Shown here: positions 39,658 through 48,548 of the stretch, one piece after another | Layout: each line of letters opens with the position of its first letter | How positions within the stretch are numbered: position 1 is the stretch's first letter | Origin: Nocardioidaceae bacterium SCSIO 66511 | GTDB taxonomy: Bacteria; Actinomycetota; Actinomycetes; Propionibacteriales; Nocardioidaceae | Direction of reading: 5' to 3' | Assembly (NCBI GenBank): GCA_023100825.1 | Contig: CP095846.1 | Coordinates: 3,286,001-3,350,000 of the forward strand | Length of the DNA: 64,000 bases | The notes under the pieces: generated by a model | What the model was told of the DNA's origin: nothing | The model's input: only the letters and a program-made list of their open reading frames with translations | Databases searched by the model: none | Program-made: the position numbers and the translations under genes

Positions 39658-40842
39658 ATGAGTAAACCTGCGAAGCATCACATCGTCATCCTCGGCGCGG
39701 GATACGCCGGGGCGTACGTGGCCGGCAACCTCGCCCGCCGCCTGTCCCCTACCGATATTGAGATCACCGTCGTCAACAGCGCGGCGGATTTCGTGCATCG
39801 CCAGCAGCTGAACCAGCTCGCGGCCGGACGGGAGATCGAGGCTCCCGACCTCGCCGATGTGTTCGCGGGGACGGGAGTTCGGCTGCGGGTGGCACGCGTC
39901 GCCGCAATCGACCCGGAGAGGCAGGTCGTTGCGGTCGCCGACGACGAAGGAGGCGGTGAGATCCGCTACGACACCCTGGTCTACGCACTCGGCAGCCAAG
40001 TCGCCGACCAGACCGTTCCCGGTGTGGCAGAGCACGCATTCAACGTAGCCGGACGACCGGCGGCGCTACGTCTGCGCGAGCACCTCTCGGACCAGGGTGC
40101 TGGCGAGTCGGTTCTGGTCGTCGGCGACGGGTTCACCGGGATCGAGACCGTCACCGAGATCGCCGAGGCCCGACCTGACCTGTCCGTGACCCTTCTCGCC
40201 CGTGGAGGGCTGGGTGACCGGCTCTCCGAGAATGCGCGTCACCACCTACGTCGGGCTTGCGACCGGCTGGGTATCAACGTTGTGGAGCACACCACGGTCG
40301 AAACCGTCGAGGCCACCGGCGTACGGTGCACCGACGGCAACGTCCTGCAGGCGGATACGACCATCTGGACGGCGGGGTTCGCGGTCAGCCCGATCGCGGC
40401 AGCTGCGGGGCTCGAGGTCACCGAACGCGGTCAGATCGTCGTCGATCGCACCATGCGGTCGGTTTCTCATCCGTCCGTGTACGCGGTCGGCGACACCGTG
40501 TTCACCCTCGGCGAGAACGGTCGACAGCTGCCCATGAACTGTGGCTCGGCCGGGTACACCGGTCGACAGGCTATCGCGGCGATCGTCGGACGCCTGACCG
40601 GCCGCGAGATCGCCAACGTCAAGTTGGTGTATCGGTACAGCGCGATCAGTCTCGGCCGTCGCGACGGCATCCTGCAGCTCATCGACGGTGAGGCACAGCC
40701 GAAGTCGAGGTACTTGGGCGGCAGGAAGGCCGTCCGGGTGAAGGCGGGGATCCAGAAGGGTGCCCTGTTGGGAACGCGGCATCCGACTCTCGGACTACCC
40801 AAACGTCGGCGCCGACTCGCTGCCGAGCCGTCGAGTACGTAA
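39658..40842 (+). CDS. NDH-2-like FAD-dependent NAD(P)H oxidoreductase
   Basis: A 394-residue flavoprotein with FAD fold HHIVILGAGYAGAYVAGNLAR, the NADH fold ESVLVVGDGFTGIETVTEIAE, and the C-terminal FAD motif SVYAVGDTV. The layout matches type II NADH dehydrogenases, which oxidise NADH and reduce quinone at the membrane without proton pumping. It lacks an obvious C-terminal membrane helix, so a soluble relative is possible. It is followed 12 bases later by an ECF sigma gene; the pair probably forms one unit, with the oxidoreductase a likely target of that sigma factor. Confidence 0.88.
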   Translation: MSKPAKHHIVILGAGYAGAYVAGNLARRLSPTDIEITVVNSAADFVHRQQLNQLAAGREIEAPDLADVFAGTGVRLRVARVAAIDPERQVVAVADDEGGGEIRYDTLVYALGSQVADQTVPGVAEHAFNVAGRPAALRLREHLSDQGAGESVLVVGDGFTGIETVTEIAEARPDLSVTLLARGGLGDRLSENARHHLRRACDRLGINVVEHTTVETVEATGVRCTDGNVLQADTTIWTAGFAVSPIAAAAGLEVTERGQIVVDRTMRSVSHPSVYAVGDTVFTLGENGRQLPMNCGSAGYTGRQAIAAIVGRLTGREIANVKLVYRYSAISLGRRDGILQLIDGEAQPKSRYLGGRKAVRVKAGIQKGALLGTRHPTLGLPKRRRRLAAEPSST

Positions 40843-40854
40843 GCAACTAAGGTG

Positions 40855-41814
40855 ATGCGCGTGGACGGCACCTCCGTCGATCGTTTCGACGTCAGCCGAT
40901 TCGAGGCGAGCCGAAACCGGCTTGCTTCGCTGGCGTACCGGCTGCTCGGTTCGGCGTCCGACGCCGAGGACGCTGTGCAGGATGCGTTCCTACGCTGGCA
41001 GTCCGCCGACCGGCAGCGGATCAAGGTTCCGGAAGCGTGGTTGACGAAAGTCGTCACGCACCTCTGCCTCGACCGGCTCCGCTCGGCGCAGTTCCGCCGC
41101 GAGCACAGTGCCGGCGCATGGCTGCCTGAACCGCTTCTCGACAGCGACCCCATGCTCGGGCCGTCGGAGACCGTCGAACAGCGTGAGTCGGTCTCCCTCG
41201 CCGTGCTCACGCTGATGGAGCGACTCTCGCCGCTCGAACGCTCCGTGTACGTGTTGCGGGAGGCGTTCTCGTACAGTCACGCCGATATCGCGGAGATCCT
41301 CGACCTCACCGAGTCGGCGAGTCAACAGCATCTGCATCGTGCGCGTCATCACATCACCACGTCGCGACGACGTTCGCTCGACGTCGATCCGGCGTCGGCG
41401 CGCAGGGTCGTCGAGGAGTTCCTCACCGCCGCGTCGTCGGGCCGCACAGAACGGCTTGTGGCACTGCTCACCGACGATGCAACGGCGATCTCCGACGGAG
41501 CCGGTCTGACCACGTCACTGCTTCGGTACGAGACGCCGGAGCGGATCGCGATCGTCGCACGAGCCGGCTTCACCCCCTCCGCCGCGAAGCGACGCTTTGC
41601 CGGCGGCACCCTTGCCGCGCACTATGCGCTCGTCAACGGCTCATCGGCGATCCTCTTCGTGCTGAGCGATCGGGTCGTGGGCGCGGTGACCTTCGACCTT
41701 GCGGGTGGCCGGATCGCGACTGTACGAGGCATCGCCGCACCTGCTCGCCTGGTCCGTCTTGCCGAGCAATGGCGACAACACGAGCCCGGGCTGCCGATCA
41801 TCGCCGAGTGGTGA
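40855..41814 (+). CDS. ECF sigma factor, ECF41/SigJ-like, with SnoaL-like C-terminal extension
   Basis: A 319-residue sigma factor. Region 2 (LASLAYRLLGSASDAEDAVQDAFLRW) and region 4 (LSPLERSVYVLREAFSYSHADIAEIL) are followed by a ~130-residue SnoaL-like domain (ARRVVEEFLTAASSGRTERLVALLTDDATA). The linker contains GAWLPEPLL, the WLPEP signature of ECF41-type factors, in which the fused domain replaces an anti-sigma factor. ECF41 genes typically lie next to an oxidoreductase or related COE gene, as here. GTG 3 bases upstream is an alternative start. Confidence 0.92.
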   Translation: MRVDGTSVDRFDVSRFEASRNRLASLAYRLLGSASDAEDAVQDAFLRWQSADRQRIKVPEAWLTKVVTHLCLDRLRSAQFRREHSAGAWLPEPLLDSDPMLGPSETVEQRESVSLAVLTLMERLSPLERSVYVLREAFSYSHADIAEILDLTESASQQHLHRARHHITTSRRRSLDVDPASARRVVEEFLTAASSGRTERLVALLTDDATAISDGAGLTTSLLRYETPERIAIVARAGFTPSAAKRRFAGGTLAAHYALVNGSSAILFVLSDRVVGAVTFDLAGGRIATVRGIAAPARLVRLAEQWRQHEPGLPIIAEW

Positions 41815-43273
41815 CTGCCAACGGTTCGGTCTCGCCTCGACGACGGAACAATGCACCGGCGACGACCGCACCGGCGACGAAGAACGCAGCGCACCACCAG
41901 TAGGCGACCGTGTAGCTGTGCACCGCCGCGTCTGCGGCGACCGTTGGCGCCGCCGCGTGCGAGGCGATGTAATCCGTCACGGCGGCGGCTGCGAGCGTGT
42001 TCAGCAGCGCCGTACCGACCGCGCCGCCGACCTGTTGACTCGTGTTGACGAGGGCCGAGGCGACCCCGGCGTGCTGCCCCTCAACACCGAGCGTTGCGCT
42101 CTGCATCGCGGCGGGGACGATCGTGCCCATCGCGGCGCCCATGAGCATCAGCGCCGGCAGTACGTCGGCTGCGTACGTACTCGACAGGTCGAGGTTGGTG
42201 AGATAGGCCATGGCGAACGCGCCGAGCAGCATGCCGATCGGCACCATGACCTTCGAACCGAGCCGGGGCACGAACAGGTTGGTGCCGAGCTGCGCAGCGA
42301 TCACCAGCATCCCGACCATGGGCAGGAACGAGAGCCCGGTCCGGATCGGCGAGTAGTCCAGCGAGACCTGCAGGAAGTACGTGACGAAGAGGAAGACGCC
42401 GAACATGCCGATTGCGGCCATGAACACCGAGACGTAGCCGGCGGCGCGATTGCGGTCGGTGAGGACCGACAGGGGCAGTAGCGGATGCGCGGTACGCCGC
42501 TGCCAGGCCACGAACCCGATGAGCAGCACTGCAGCGACAGCGAGCGTTGCCCAGGTGAGCGGGGAACCCCAACCCTCGGATTCGGCATTGGAGAAGCCGT
42601 AGACGAGGCCGAAGAGCCCGGCTGAGACGAGTAGGGCGCCGGGCAGGTCGAGTCGCGGACGCGACGCGGCCCGCTCGTTCGCTGGTACGAAGATGAATGC
42701 GCCGACCGCGGCGACCACAGCAATCACGATGTTGATGTAGAGACTCCAGCGCCAGTCGAGCTGTTGGGTGAGGAACCCACCGAGCAGCAGGCCGACCGCG
42801 CCACCGGCGCCCGCAATGGCGCCGAACACGCCGAACGCTCGAGCGCGCTCCCTTGGGATCGTGAAGGTGGTCGTGAGCACGGCGAGCGCTGCAGGGGCGA
42901 GTAGAGCGCCGAACACGCCCTGTAGAGCGCGAGCGCCGACGAGCATCCCGAAGCTGGTGGCTGCACCGCCGAGCGCGGAGGCGGCCGCGAACCCGATGAG
43001 GCCGGTCAACAAGGTGCGTCTGCGCCCGATGAGGTCGGAGAGGCGTCCGCCGAGCAACAGCAGGCTGCCGAAGGCGAGTGCGTACGCGGTGATGACCCAC
43101 TGTCGGTCTCCGTCGGAGAAGCCGAGGTCGGCTTGGGCTGACGGCAGAGCGATGTTCACGACGGTCGTGTCGAGCACGACCATGAGCTGGGCGAGCCCTA
43201 CGACGACGAGGGTCAACCAGCGGCGAGACGCCGGCGCTGCGGTCGTGGGCGGTGCAAGCGAGTTCTGTGACAT
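41798..43273 (-). CDS. MFS multidrug exporter, EmrB/QacA (DHA2) family
   Basis: A 491-residue transporter with about 14 membrane segments. Motifs include the family signature VVLDTTVVNIALPSAQADLG, and GGRLSDLIGRRRTL (MFS motif A). Such proteins export drugs or metabolites using the proton gradient. ATG 43273 is chosen; a GTG lies 9 bases upstream. Its stop overlaps the sigma gene by 17 bases tail to tail. Divergent from the TetR gene and probably repressed by it through the operators at 43299-43328. Confidence 0.93.
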   Translation of the reverse strand: MSQNSLAPPTTAAPASRRWLTLVVVGLAQLMVVLDTTVVNIALPSAQADLGFSDGDRQWVITAYALAFGSLLLLGGRLSDLIGRRRTLLTGLIGFAAASALGGAATSFGMLVGARALQGVFGALLAPAALAVLTTTFTIPRERARAFGVFGAIAGAGGAVGLLLGGFLTQQLDWRWSLYINIVIAVVAAVGAFIFVPANERAASRPRLDLPGALLVSAGLFGLVYGFSNAESEGWGSPLTWATLAVAAVLLIGFVAWQRRTAHPLLPLSVLTDRNRAAGYVSVFMAAIGMFGVFLFVTYFLQVSLDYSPIRTGLSFLPMVGMLVIAAQLGTNLFVPRLGSKVMVPIGMLLGAFAMAYLTNLDLSSTYAADVLPALMLMGAAMGTIVPAAMQSATLGVEGQHAGVASALVNTSQQVGGAVGTALLNTLAAAAVTDYIASHAAAPTVAADAAVHSYTVAYWWCAAFFVAGAVVAGALFRRRGETEPLAVTTRR

Positions 43274-43298
43274 GCCTGGCACAATATACGAGACTCCT

Positions 43299-43328
43299 TA
43301 GTTTCGAAACCCTTGAGTTCCGGAACTA
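43299..43328. promoter_or_regulatory. Paired palindromic TetR operator
   Basis: TAGTTTCGAAAC (43299-43310) and GTTCCGGAACTA (43317-43328) are each near-palindromes around CG and are inverted copies of one motif, TAGTTYCGRAAC. They lie between the divergent MFS and TetR genes, the classic place for autoregulation. Confidence 0.7.
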
Positions 43329-43370
43329 TCGAGTAACATCGGACGCACAACGGAAAGGCAGGCCGCCGCG

Positions 43371-44024
43371 ATGACCCAGTTCGGCACGCAGGAACCGACC
43401 ACCAAACTCGGTCGTAAACGCGATCCCGGACGCGATCGCGTCATCCTCGACGCCACACTCGACGTGCTCGCCGAGTCCGGCTACGACGGAATGACGATCG
43501 ACCTGGTCGCGGCGCGCGCCAAGGCGGGAAAGGCAACGCTCTACCGGCGCTGGGCGTCGAAGCGTGAGCTCGTGGCCGACGCGGTCGCGAGCGTCAAACC
43601 GCCGGCGGACCTCGACGCTCTCCCCGACACCGGCTCGTTGCGCGGCGATCTCATCGCGAGTCTGAAGGCGCCCTCGACCGAACACGCCGAGCGCAAGCTC
43701 AAGATCATGGCGGGCATCGTGTCGCTGCTGAACACCGACCCGACCCTCGCCGATGTGGTGCAGCGCGCGCTCATCGAGCCCACTGCGGCGGTCAACCGGA
43801 TCCTCATCCAGCGCGCGATCGACCGCGGGGAAGTCTCGCCGGACTGCGACATCGAGACGTTGGCCGTCGTGGCGCCCGCCATGGCGGCGTACCGCACGCT
43901 TTTTCAGCGGCTACCGATCGACAGCGACTACATCGTCTCGATCATCGACGGTGTCGTCGTGCCGACCGCTACCGGCGTGACGGCGACTGGTTTGATGGAT
44001 GCGTGCCCGAGTACTTCACCCTGA
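43371..44024 (+). CDS. TetR-family repressor of the MFS exporter
   Basis: A 217-residue TetR regulator. The N-terminal helix-turn-helix reads ILDATLDVLAESGYDGMTIDLVAARAKAGKATLYRRWASKRELV. The C-terminal ligand domain resembles TetR_C_11 types common near DHA2 exporters. Divergent from the exporter with a 97-base shared control region. Its 3' end overlaps the tgt start by 22 bases, so tgt may be read through from here, although tgt could also have its own promoter. Confidence 0.93.
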   Translation: MTQFGTQEPTTKLGRKRDPGRDRVILDATLDVLAESGYDGMTIDLVAARAKAGKATLYRRWASKRELVADAVASVKPPADLDALPDTGSLRGDLIASLKAPSTEHAERKLKIMAGIVSLLNTDPTLADVVQRALIEPTAAVNRILIQRAIDRGEVSPDCDIETLAVVAPAMAAYRTLFQRLPIDSDYIVSIIDGVVVPTATGVTATGLMDACPSTSP

Positions 44025-45202
44025 ACCACCGTCTGCCCGGCCGTCTCGGACGCACCGGCACGATCCGTACGCCCCATGGAGACATCGAAACTCCCGCGTT
44101 CATTCCGGTCGGCACCCGGGCCACCGTCAAGTCTGTGCTACCCGAGTCGATGCGCGAGCTCGGCGCACAGGCACTACTGGCCAACGCGTACCACCTGTAC
44201 CTGCAGCCGGGCGACGACCTGATCGATGAGGCCGGCGGTCTCGGCAGCTTCATGAACTGGCCCGGACCGACCTTCACCGACTCCGGCGGGTTCCAGGTGA
44301 TGTCGCTCGGCGCGGGCTTCAAGAAGGTCTTGTCGATGGACAGCAGCACCGCGCGACACGATGACGTCATCGCCGAGGGCAAGGAGCGACTCGCGCACGT
44401 CGACGACGACGGTGTGACGTTCAAGTCGCACATCGACGGATCGAAACACCGGTTCACACCCGAAGAGTCCATGCGCATTCAGCACAACCTCGGCGCCGAC
44501 ATCATCTTCGCGTTCGACGAGTGCACGACGCTGCTGAACACCCGCGGGTACCAGGAGCGGTCGCTCGAGCGTACCCATGCCTGGGCCAAACGGTGCGTGG
44601 TCGAACACGAGCGGCTCTCCGCCGCGCGCACCCACCGGCCGCCACAGGCGCTGTTCGGCATCGTGCAGGGCGCGCAGTACGAAGACCTGCGACGTACGGC
44701 CGCACGTGACATCGCCTCGATGGACTTCGACGGCTTCGGCATCGGCGGCGCGCTCGAGAAGACCGAGCTCGGCACCATCGTCGGCTGGGTCAACGAGGAG
44801 CTACCGGAGGACAAACCGCGCCATCTGCTGGGCATCGGCGAGCCCGACGACCTGTTCACGGCGATCGAGAACGGCGCCGACACCTTCGACTGCGTGTCGG
44901 CATCCCGGGTCGCCCGGAGCGGACGCGTGCTCCACCCGGACGGCCGCTTCAGCATCGTCACGGCCCGCTGTCGCCGCGACCTCTCCCCCATCGACGAGAA
45001 CTGCGACTGCTACACCTGCTGCAACTACTCCCGCGCGTACCTCCATCACTCGTTCAAGACGAACGAGATGATCTCGGCGACGCTCGCCACCATCCACAAC
45101 GAGCGCTTCATCGTCCGCCTCGTCGATGACATCCGGGCGAGCATCGTCAGCGGCGCCTTCGACGACTTCCGCAGCACGTTTCTGAACCGTTACTACGACT
45201 GA
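44003..45202 (+). CDS. tgt: tRNA-guanine transglycosylase
   Basis: A 399-residue enzyme that replaces guanine-34 in GUN-anticodon tRNAs with a queuine precursor. Motifs: FTDSGGFQVMSLG, ALFGIVQGAQYEDLR, GIGGALEKTE, VSASRVAR and the zinc site CDCYTCCNYSRAYLHH. GTG start inside the TetR 3' end. Paired in the window with a queuosine-precursor transporter (45960-46643), while no preQ0/preQ1 biosynthesis genes are present here, which points to salvage. Confidence 0.95.
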   Translation: MPEYFTLNHRLPGRLGRTGTIRTPHGDIETPAFIPVGTRATVKSVLPESMRELGAQALLANAYHLYLQPGDDLIDEAGGLGSFMNWPGPTFTDSGGFQVMSLGAGFKKVLSMDSSTARHDDVIAEGKERLAHVDDDGVTFKSHIDGSKHRFTPEESMRIQHNLGADIIFAFDECTTLLNTRGYQERSLERTHAWAKRCVVEHERLSAARTHRPPQALFGIVQGAQYEDLRRTAARDIASMDFDGFGIGGALEKTELGTIVGWVNEELPEDKPRHLLGIGEPDDLFTAIENGADTFDCVSASRVARSGRVLHPDGRFSIVTARCRRDLSPIDENCDCYTCCNYSRAYLHHSFKTNEMISATLATIHNERFIVRLVDDIRASIVSGAFDDFRSTFLNRYYD

Positions 45203-45238
45203 GGCGCGGATCGCTGCTTGGGCCCTACAGTTGGGCAT

Positions 45239-45988
45239 ATGGAGAGTCGAGGGGTGTCCAGGCGACGAGCGTGGCTGCTTGCCGCCGTCGCGGCGGCTCT
45301 CGCCATATCCGTCGTCGTCAGCACCGGCCTGCTACGTGACGAGTCCGAGTCGGCCGGCGGCCCGGTGACGCCGATTCGCCAGGCCGATGCGGACGCACCG
45401 CATGCGCTGTGGATCGGCGACAGCTACACCGTCGGTTACGGTACGAAGGGCCCAGCGTTCGGTTACGCATGCTTGGTCTCCGACCGACGCGGGTGGACCT
45501 GCGAGCTCGACGCGCAGAGCGGCACCGGCTTCGTCAACGGCGGCGCTCCGGCGAACGACTACTCGCCGCTCGATGACCGGTTGGCCCGCACCAATAGCGC
45601 ATTCGGGCCAGACCTCGTGGTGATCGACGCCGGACGGAACGACCGCGAAGTGCCGACTCCTGTGTTCAGGCGGGCAGTCACGGGCTACTTCGCCGATGTC
45701 CACGAAGCGTTCCCCGACGCACGCTTCGCCGTCGTCCTTCCGTTCCTGCTCGGTGAGACCGACGCCGAACTCGGCGCCGTCAACGGGGTGCTGCGCAACG
45801 CGGCGCGAGCGATCGACGCCACGGTCGTCGACACGACGACGCCCGAATGGACGCGGATGATCAACGGACTACCAACCGTCGATGCGATTCACCCGACGGC
45901 GGCGAGTCATGCCGTCATCGCGCGGCGGCTGGTCGGTGACTTCCGCCGCCTCCACGTGCTCACGCGTACGACGGCTCGCGCCTCTTGA
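45239..45988 (+). CDS. Exported SGNH/GDSL-type hydrolase
   Basis: A 249-residue protein with an N-terminal membrane/signal segment (WLLAAVAAALAISVVVSTGLL). SGNH blocks: LWIGDSYTVGYG (Ser nucleophile), VVIDAGRNDRE (Asn) and DAIHPTAASH (Asp/His). These hydrolases remove acyl groups from glycans or lipids outside the membrane. Between tgt and the transporter gene; no functional link to queuosine is evident. Its 3' end overlaps the leftward transporter gene by 29 bases. Confidence 0.87.
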   Translation: MESRGVSRRRAWLLAAVAAALAISVVVSTGLLRDESESAGGPVTPIRQADADAPHALWIGDSYTVGYGTKGPAFGYACLVSDRRGWTCELDAQSGTGFVNGGAPANDYSPLDDRLARTNSAFGPDLVVIDAGRNDREVPTPVFRRAVTGYFADVHEAFPDARFAVVLPFLLGETDAELGAVNGVLRNAARAIDATVVDTTTPEWTRMINGLPTVDAIHPTAASHAVIARRLVGDFRRLHVLTRTTARAS

Positions 45989-46643
45989 TCCAGCCGATCA
46001 CGGCGTACGTGACCGGCAGGAAGATCACCTCGACGGCCACCTTGTACACGTACCCGGTGATCGCGTAGTTGACGAACGTTCCACCGGTGATCACGCCGAA
46101 GAATGCGATCGTGCAGAACACCAAGGTGTCGAAGAACTCACCGACTACCGTCGAGCCGAGCAGCCTGGCCCAGAGATTGCCCTCGCGGGTGCGCTTCTTG
46201 ATTGCGACGAGCACGTACGCGTTCATCAGCTGCCCGACGAGGTAGCCGCACATACTGGCCAGCACGATCCGCGGCACGAACCCGAGGACCGCCTCGAAAG
46301 CCTGCTGGTTCTCCCAGTCGGATGCGGCGGGTGCATGCTGCACGACGAAGAACGAGATCGACGCGAGGATCGACACCGCGAACCCGATCACGATCGCCCG
46401 CCGGGCGGCGCGGAAGCCGTACACCTCGGCGAGCACGTCGCCGAGGATGTAGGTCAGCGGGAACAGGAATGCGCCGCCGTCGGTGATGATCTGCCATGGT
46501 CCGAGATCGAACTCGATCAGCTTCACCGCGCTGATGTTGGAGATCAACAACAGCGAGCAGAAGACCGCTACGACGATCTCGTAATGCCCCGTTCGCACTC
46601 GCGCGTGCGGGGCATCGCGGTCGATCCGGTTGTCGGTGGTCAT
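45960..46643 (-). CDS. Queuosine precursor transporter (YhhQ/VUT family)
   Basis: A 227-residue membrane protein with about six segments and family motifs FDLGPWQIITDGGAFLFPLTYILGDVLAEVYGF, ASDWENQQAF and STVVGEFFDTLVFCTIAFFG. YhhQ-type proteins import preQ0/preQ1 or queuine. ATG 46643 chosen from the MTTDNRID start; the open frame further upstream lies inside the dehydrogenase gene. The tgt gene nearby is the enzyme that would use the imported base. Confidence 0.9.
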   Translation of the reverse strand: MTTDNRIDRDAPHARVRTGHYEIVVAVFCSLLLISNISAVKLIEFDLGPWQIITDGGAFLFPLTYILGDVLAEVYGFRAARRAIVIGFAVSILASISFFVVQHAPAASDWENQQAFEAVLGFVPRIVLASMCGYLVGQLMNAYVLVAIKKRTREGNLWARLLGSTVVGEFFDTLVFCTIAFFGVITGGTFVNYAITGYVYKVAVEVIFLPVTYAVIGWIKRREPSYA

Positions 46644-46648
46644 CGGCC

Positions 46649-48427
46649 TCAGCTGGAGTAGTCGCGGAAGCCGCGTCCGGTCTTGCGGCCGAGGTAGCCG
46701 GCCGTCACCAGATGCTCGAGCAACGGTGCGGGCGCGAAGCCCGGCTCGCGGAACTCGAGGTACAACGTGCGCTGGATCGCCAGCGACACGTCGTTCCCGA
46801 CGACGTCCAGCAACTCGAACGGCCCCATCGGCAATGCGCAGCCGAGCTTCATCGCCGTGTCGATGTCGTCGGCGGTGGCGTAGTGCGCCTCGAGCATGCG
46901 TACGGCGTCGTTGAGGTACGGGAACAGCAGCGCGTTGACGATGAATCCCGCCCGGTCGCCGCACGAGACCGCGTGCTTGCCGACGTTGGCGCACAGCGCG
47001 CGTACCGTCTCCGCCACGTCGGCGTTGGTACGCACCGTCGAAACGACCTCGACCAGCTTCATCACCGGCGCGGGGTTGAAGAAGTGCATGCCGACAACAT
47101 CGCCCGGCCGCTTCGTGACCGATGCACACTCGATCACCGGCAAGGACGATGTCGTGGTGGCGAGGATCGCGCCCGGCTTGCAGATCTCGTCGAGGTTCTC
47201 GAACAGGGCCTTCTTGACGGCGAGGTCCTCGGCGATCGCCTCGACCACGATGTCGACATCGGCCATCGCCTCGATCTCGGTCGTGCCGATCAGGTGACCG
47301 AGCACGTCCGACTTCGCGTCCTCGTCGAGCTTGCCGCGCTGGATCGCCTTGTCGAGCGATCGGGTGATGCGCTCGCGTACGGCGTCGACCTTGCCCGCCG
47401 AGCGACCGACGTAGGTGACGTCATAGCCCGCCTTCGCGAACACCTCGACGATGCCCGAAGCCATCGTGCCGGTGCCGATCACGCCGACCTTTGCGACCTC
47501 GCGGCGCAGCTGCGGAGCTGAGTCGGCGGAGGGCGTCGACGAGTCGTCGACGACGACCGGCGAGTCCGGCCCTTCGTACGTGTAGAAGCCGCGGCCGCTC
47601 TTTCGGCCGAGCAGGCCAGCGGTGACCATCTGCTTGAGGACCGGTGCCGGCGCGTGCAGGCGGTCGCGGCCCTGGCGGTACATCGTCTCGAGGATCTCGT
47701 ACGCCGTGTCGAGGCCGATCAGATCCAGCAGCGCGAGCGGACCCATCGGGTAGCCGCAGCCGAACCGCATCGCCGCGTCGATGTCTTCGCGGCTCGCGTA
47801 CTGGCTGTCGTACATCGATGCGGCGTGGTTGAGGTAGCCGAACAGCAGCGCGTTGGCGATGAAGCCGGCCTTGTCACCTGCGACAACGGGCGCCTTGTCG
47901 AGCTGGCCCGCGAGCGCCTCGACATCCTCGATCACATCGGGCGAGGTGACGACCGTACGTACGACCTCGAGGAACTTCTGAACCGGCGCCGGGTTGAAGA
48001 AGTGCATGCCGACGACCCGACTCGGATGCTCGGTGGCGGCGGAGATCTCGGTGACCGAGAGCGACGAGGTGTTGGTCGCGAGTACGGCGTCTTCGCGGAC
48101 GATCTTGTCGAGGCGGGTGATCACGTCGCGCTTGATGTCGAGGCTCTCGACGACGGCCTCGACGACCAGGTCGCATTCGGCGACGTCGTCGATGTTCGTC
48201 GTGAACGTGACCCGGTCGAACAACGCCTGCTGATCGTCGGTCGTCAGCTTCTCCCGGCGTACCGCGCGGTCGGTCGAGTGCTGGATGTGACCGCGGCCGC
48301 GCTCCAGCTGCTCATCGCTCTGCTCGACCCCGACGACGGCGAACCCGTTGCGGGCGAACACCTCGGCGATCCCGGCTCCCATCGTGCCGAGGCCGATCAC
48401 GCCAACTTGCTTGAACTCCCGCGCCAT
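46649..48427 (-). CDS. Double-module 3-hydroxyacyl-CoA dehydrogenase
   Basis: A 592-residue protein formed of two complete dehydrogenase modules. Module 1 (about 1-285) has VGVIGLGTMGAGIAEVFAR, VVGMHFFNPAPVQKFLEVV and the CoA-binding domain ending LGRKSGRGFYTYEG. Module 2 (about 305-592) repeats VGVIGTGTMASGIVEVFA, VVGMHFFNPAPVMKLVEVV and LGRKTGRGFRDYSS. Both keep the catalytic His/Glu/Asn set. It oxidises 3-hydroxybutyryl-type CoA esters with NAD(P), or the reverse. Start ATG 48427 after AAGGAG. It suits the acetoacetyl-CoA to crotonyl-CoA leg of the ethylmalonyl-CoA pathway. Last gene before the transporter on the same strand (5-base gap). Confidence 0.93.
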   Translation of the reverse strand: MAREFKQVGVIGLGTMGAGIAEVFARNGFAVVGVEQSDEQLERGRGHIQHSTDRAVRREKLTTDDQQALFDRVTFTTNIDDVAECDLVVEAVVESLDIKRDVITRLDKIVREDAVLATNTSSLSVTEISAATEHPSRVVGMHFFNPAPVQKFLEVVRTVVTSPDVIEDVEALAGQLDKAPVVAGDKAGFIANALLFGYLNHAASMYDSQYASREDIDAAMRFGCGYPMGPLALLDLIGLDTAYEILETMYRQGRDRLHAPAPVLKQMVTAGLLGRKSGRGFYTYEGPDSPVVVDDSSTPSADSAPQLRREVAKVGVIGTGTMASGIVEVFAKAGYDVTYVGRSAGKVDAVRERITRSLDKAIQRGKLDEDAKSDVLGHLIGTTEIEAMADVDIVVEAIAEDLAVKKALFENLDEICKPGAILATTTSSLPVIECASVTKRPGDVVGMHFFNPAPVMKLVEVVSTVRTNADVAETVRALCANVGKHAVSCGDRAGFIVNALLFPYLNDAVRMLEAHYATADDIDTAMKLGCALPMGPFELLDVVGNDVSLAIQRTLYLEFREPGFAPAPLLEHLVTAGYLGRKTGRGFRDYSS

Positions 48428-48548
48428 CCATCGTCTCCTTGTCGAGCGGACGTTGCCGTACGAACACACTGTCGTACGTCGGGCGAAGTCTGTCATGCGC
48501 GGGGGTGGGCCACCATGAGATCGGTCACGCACGACCACCTAATAGCCT

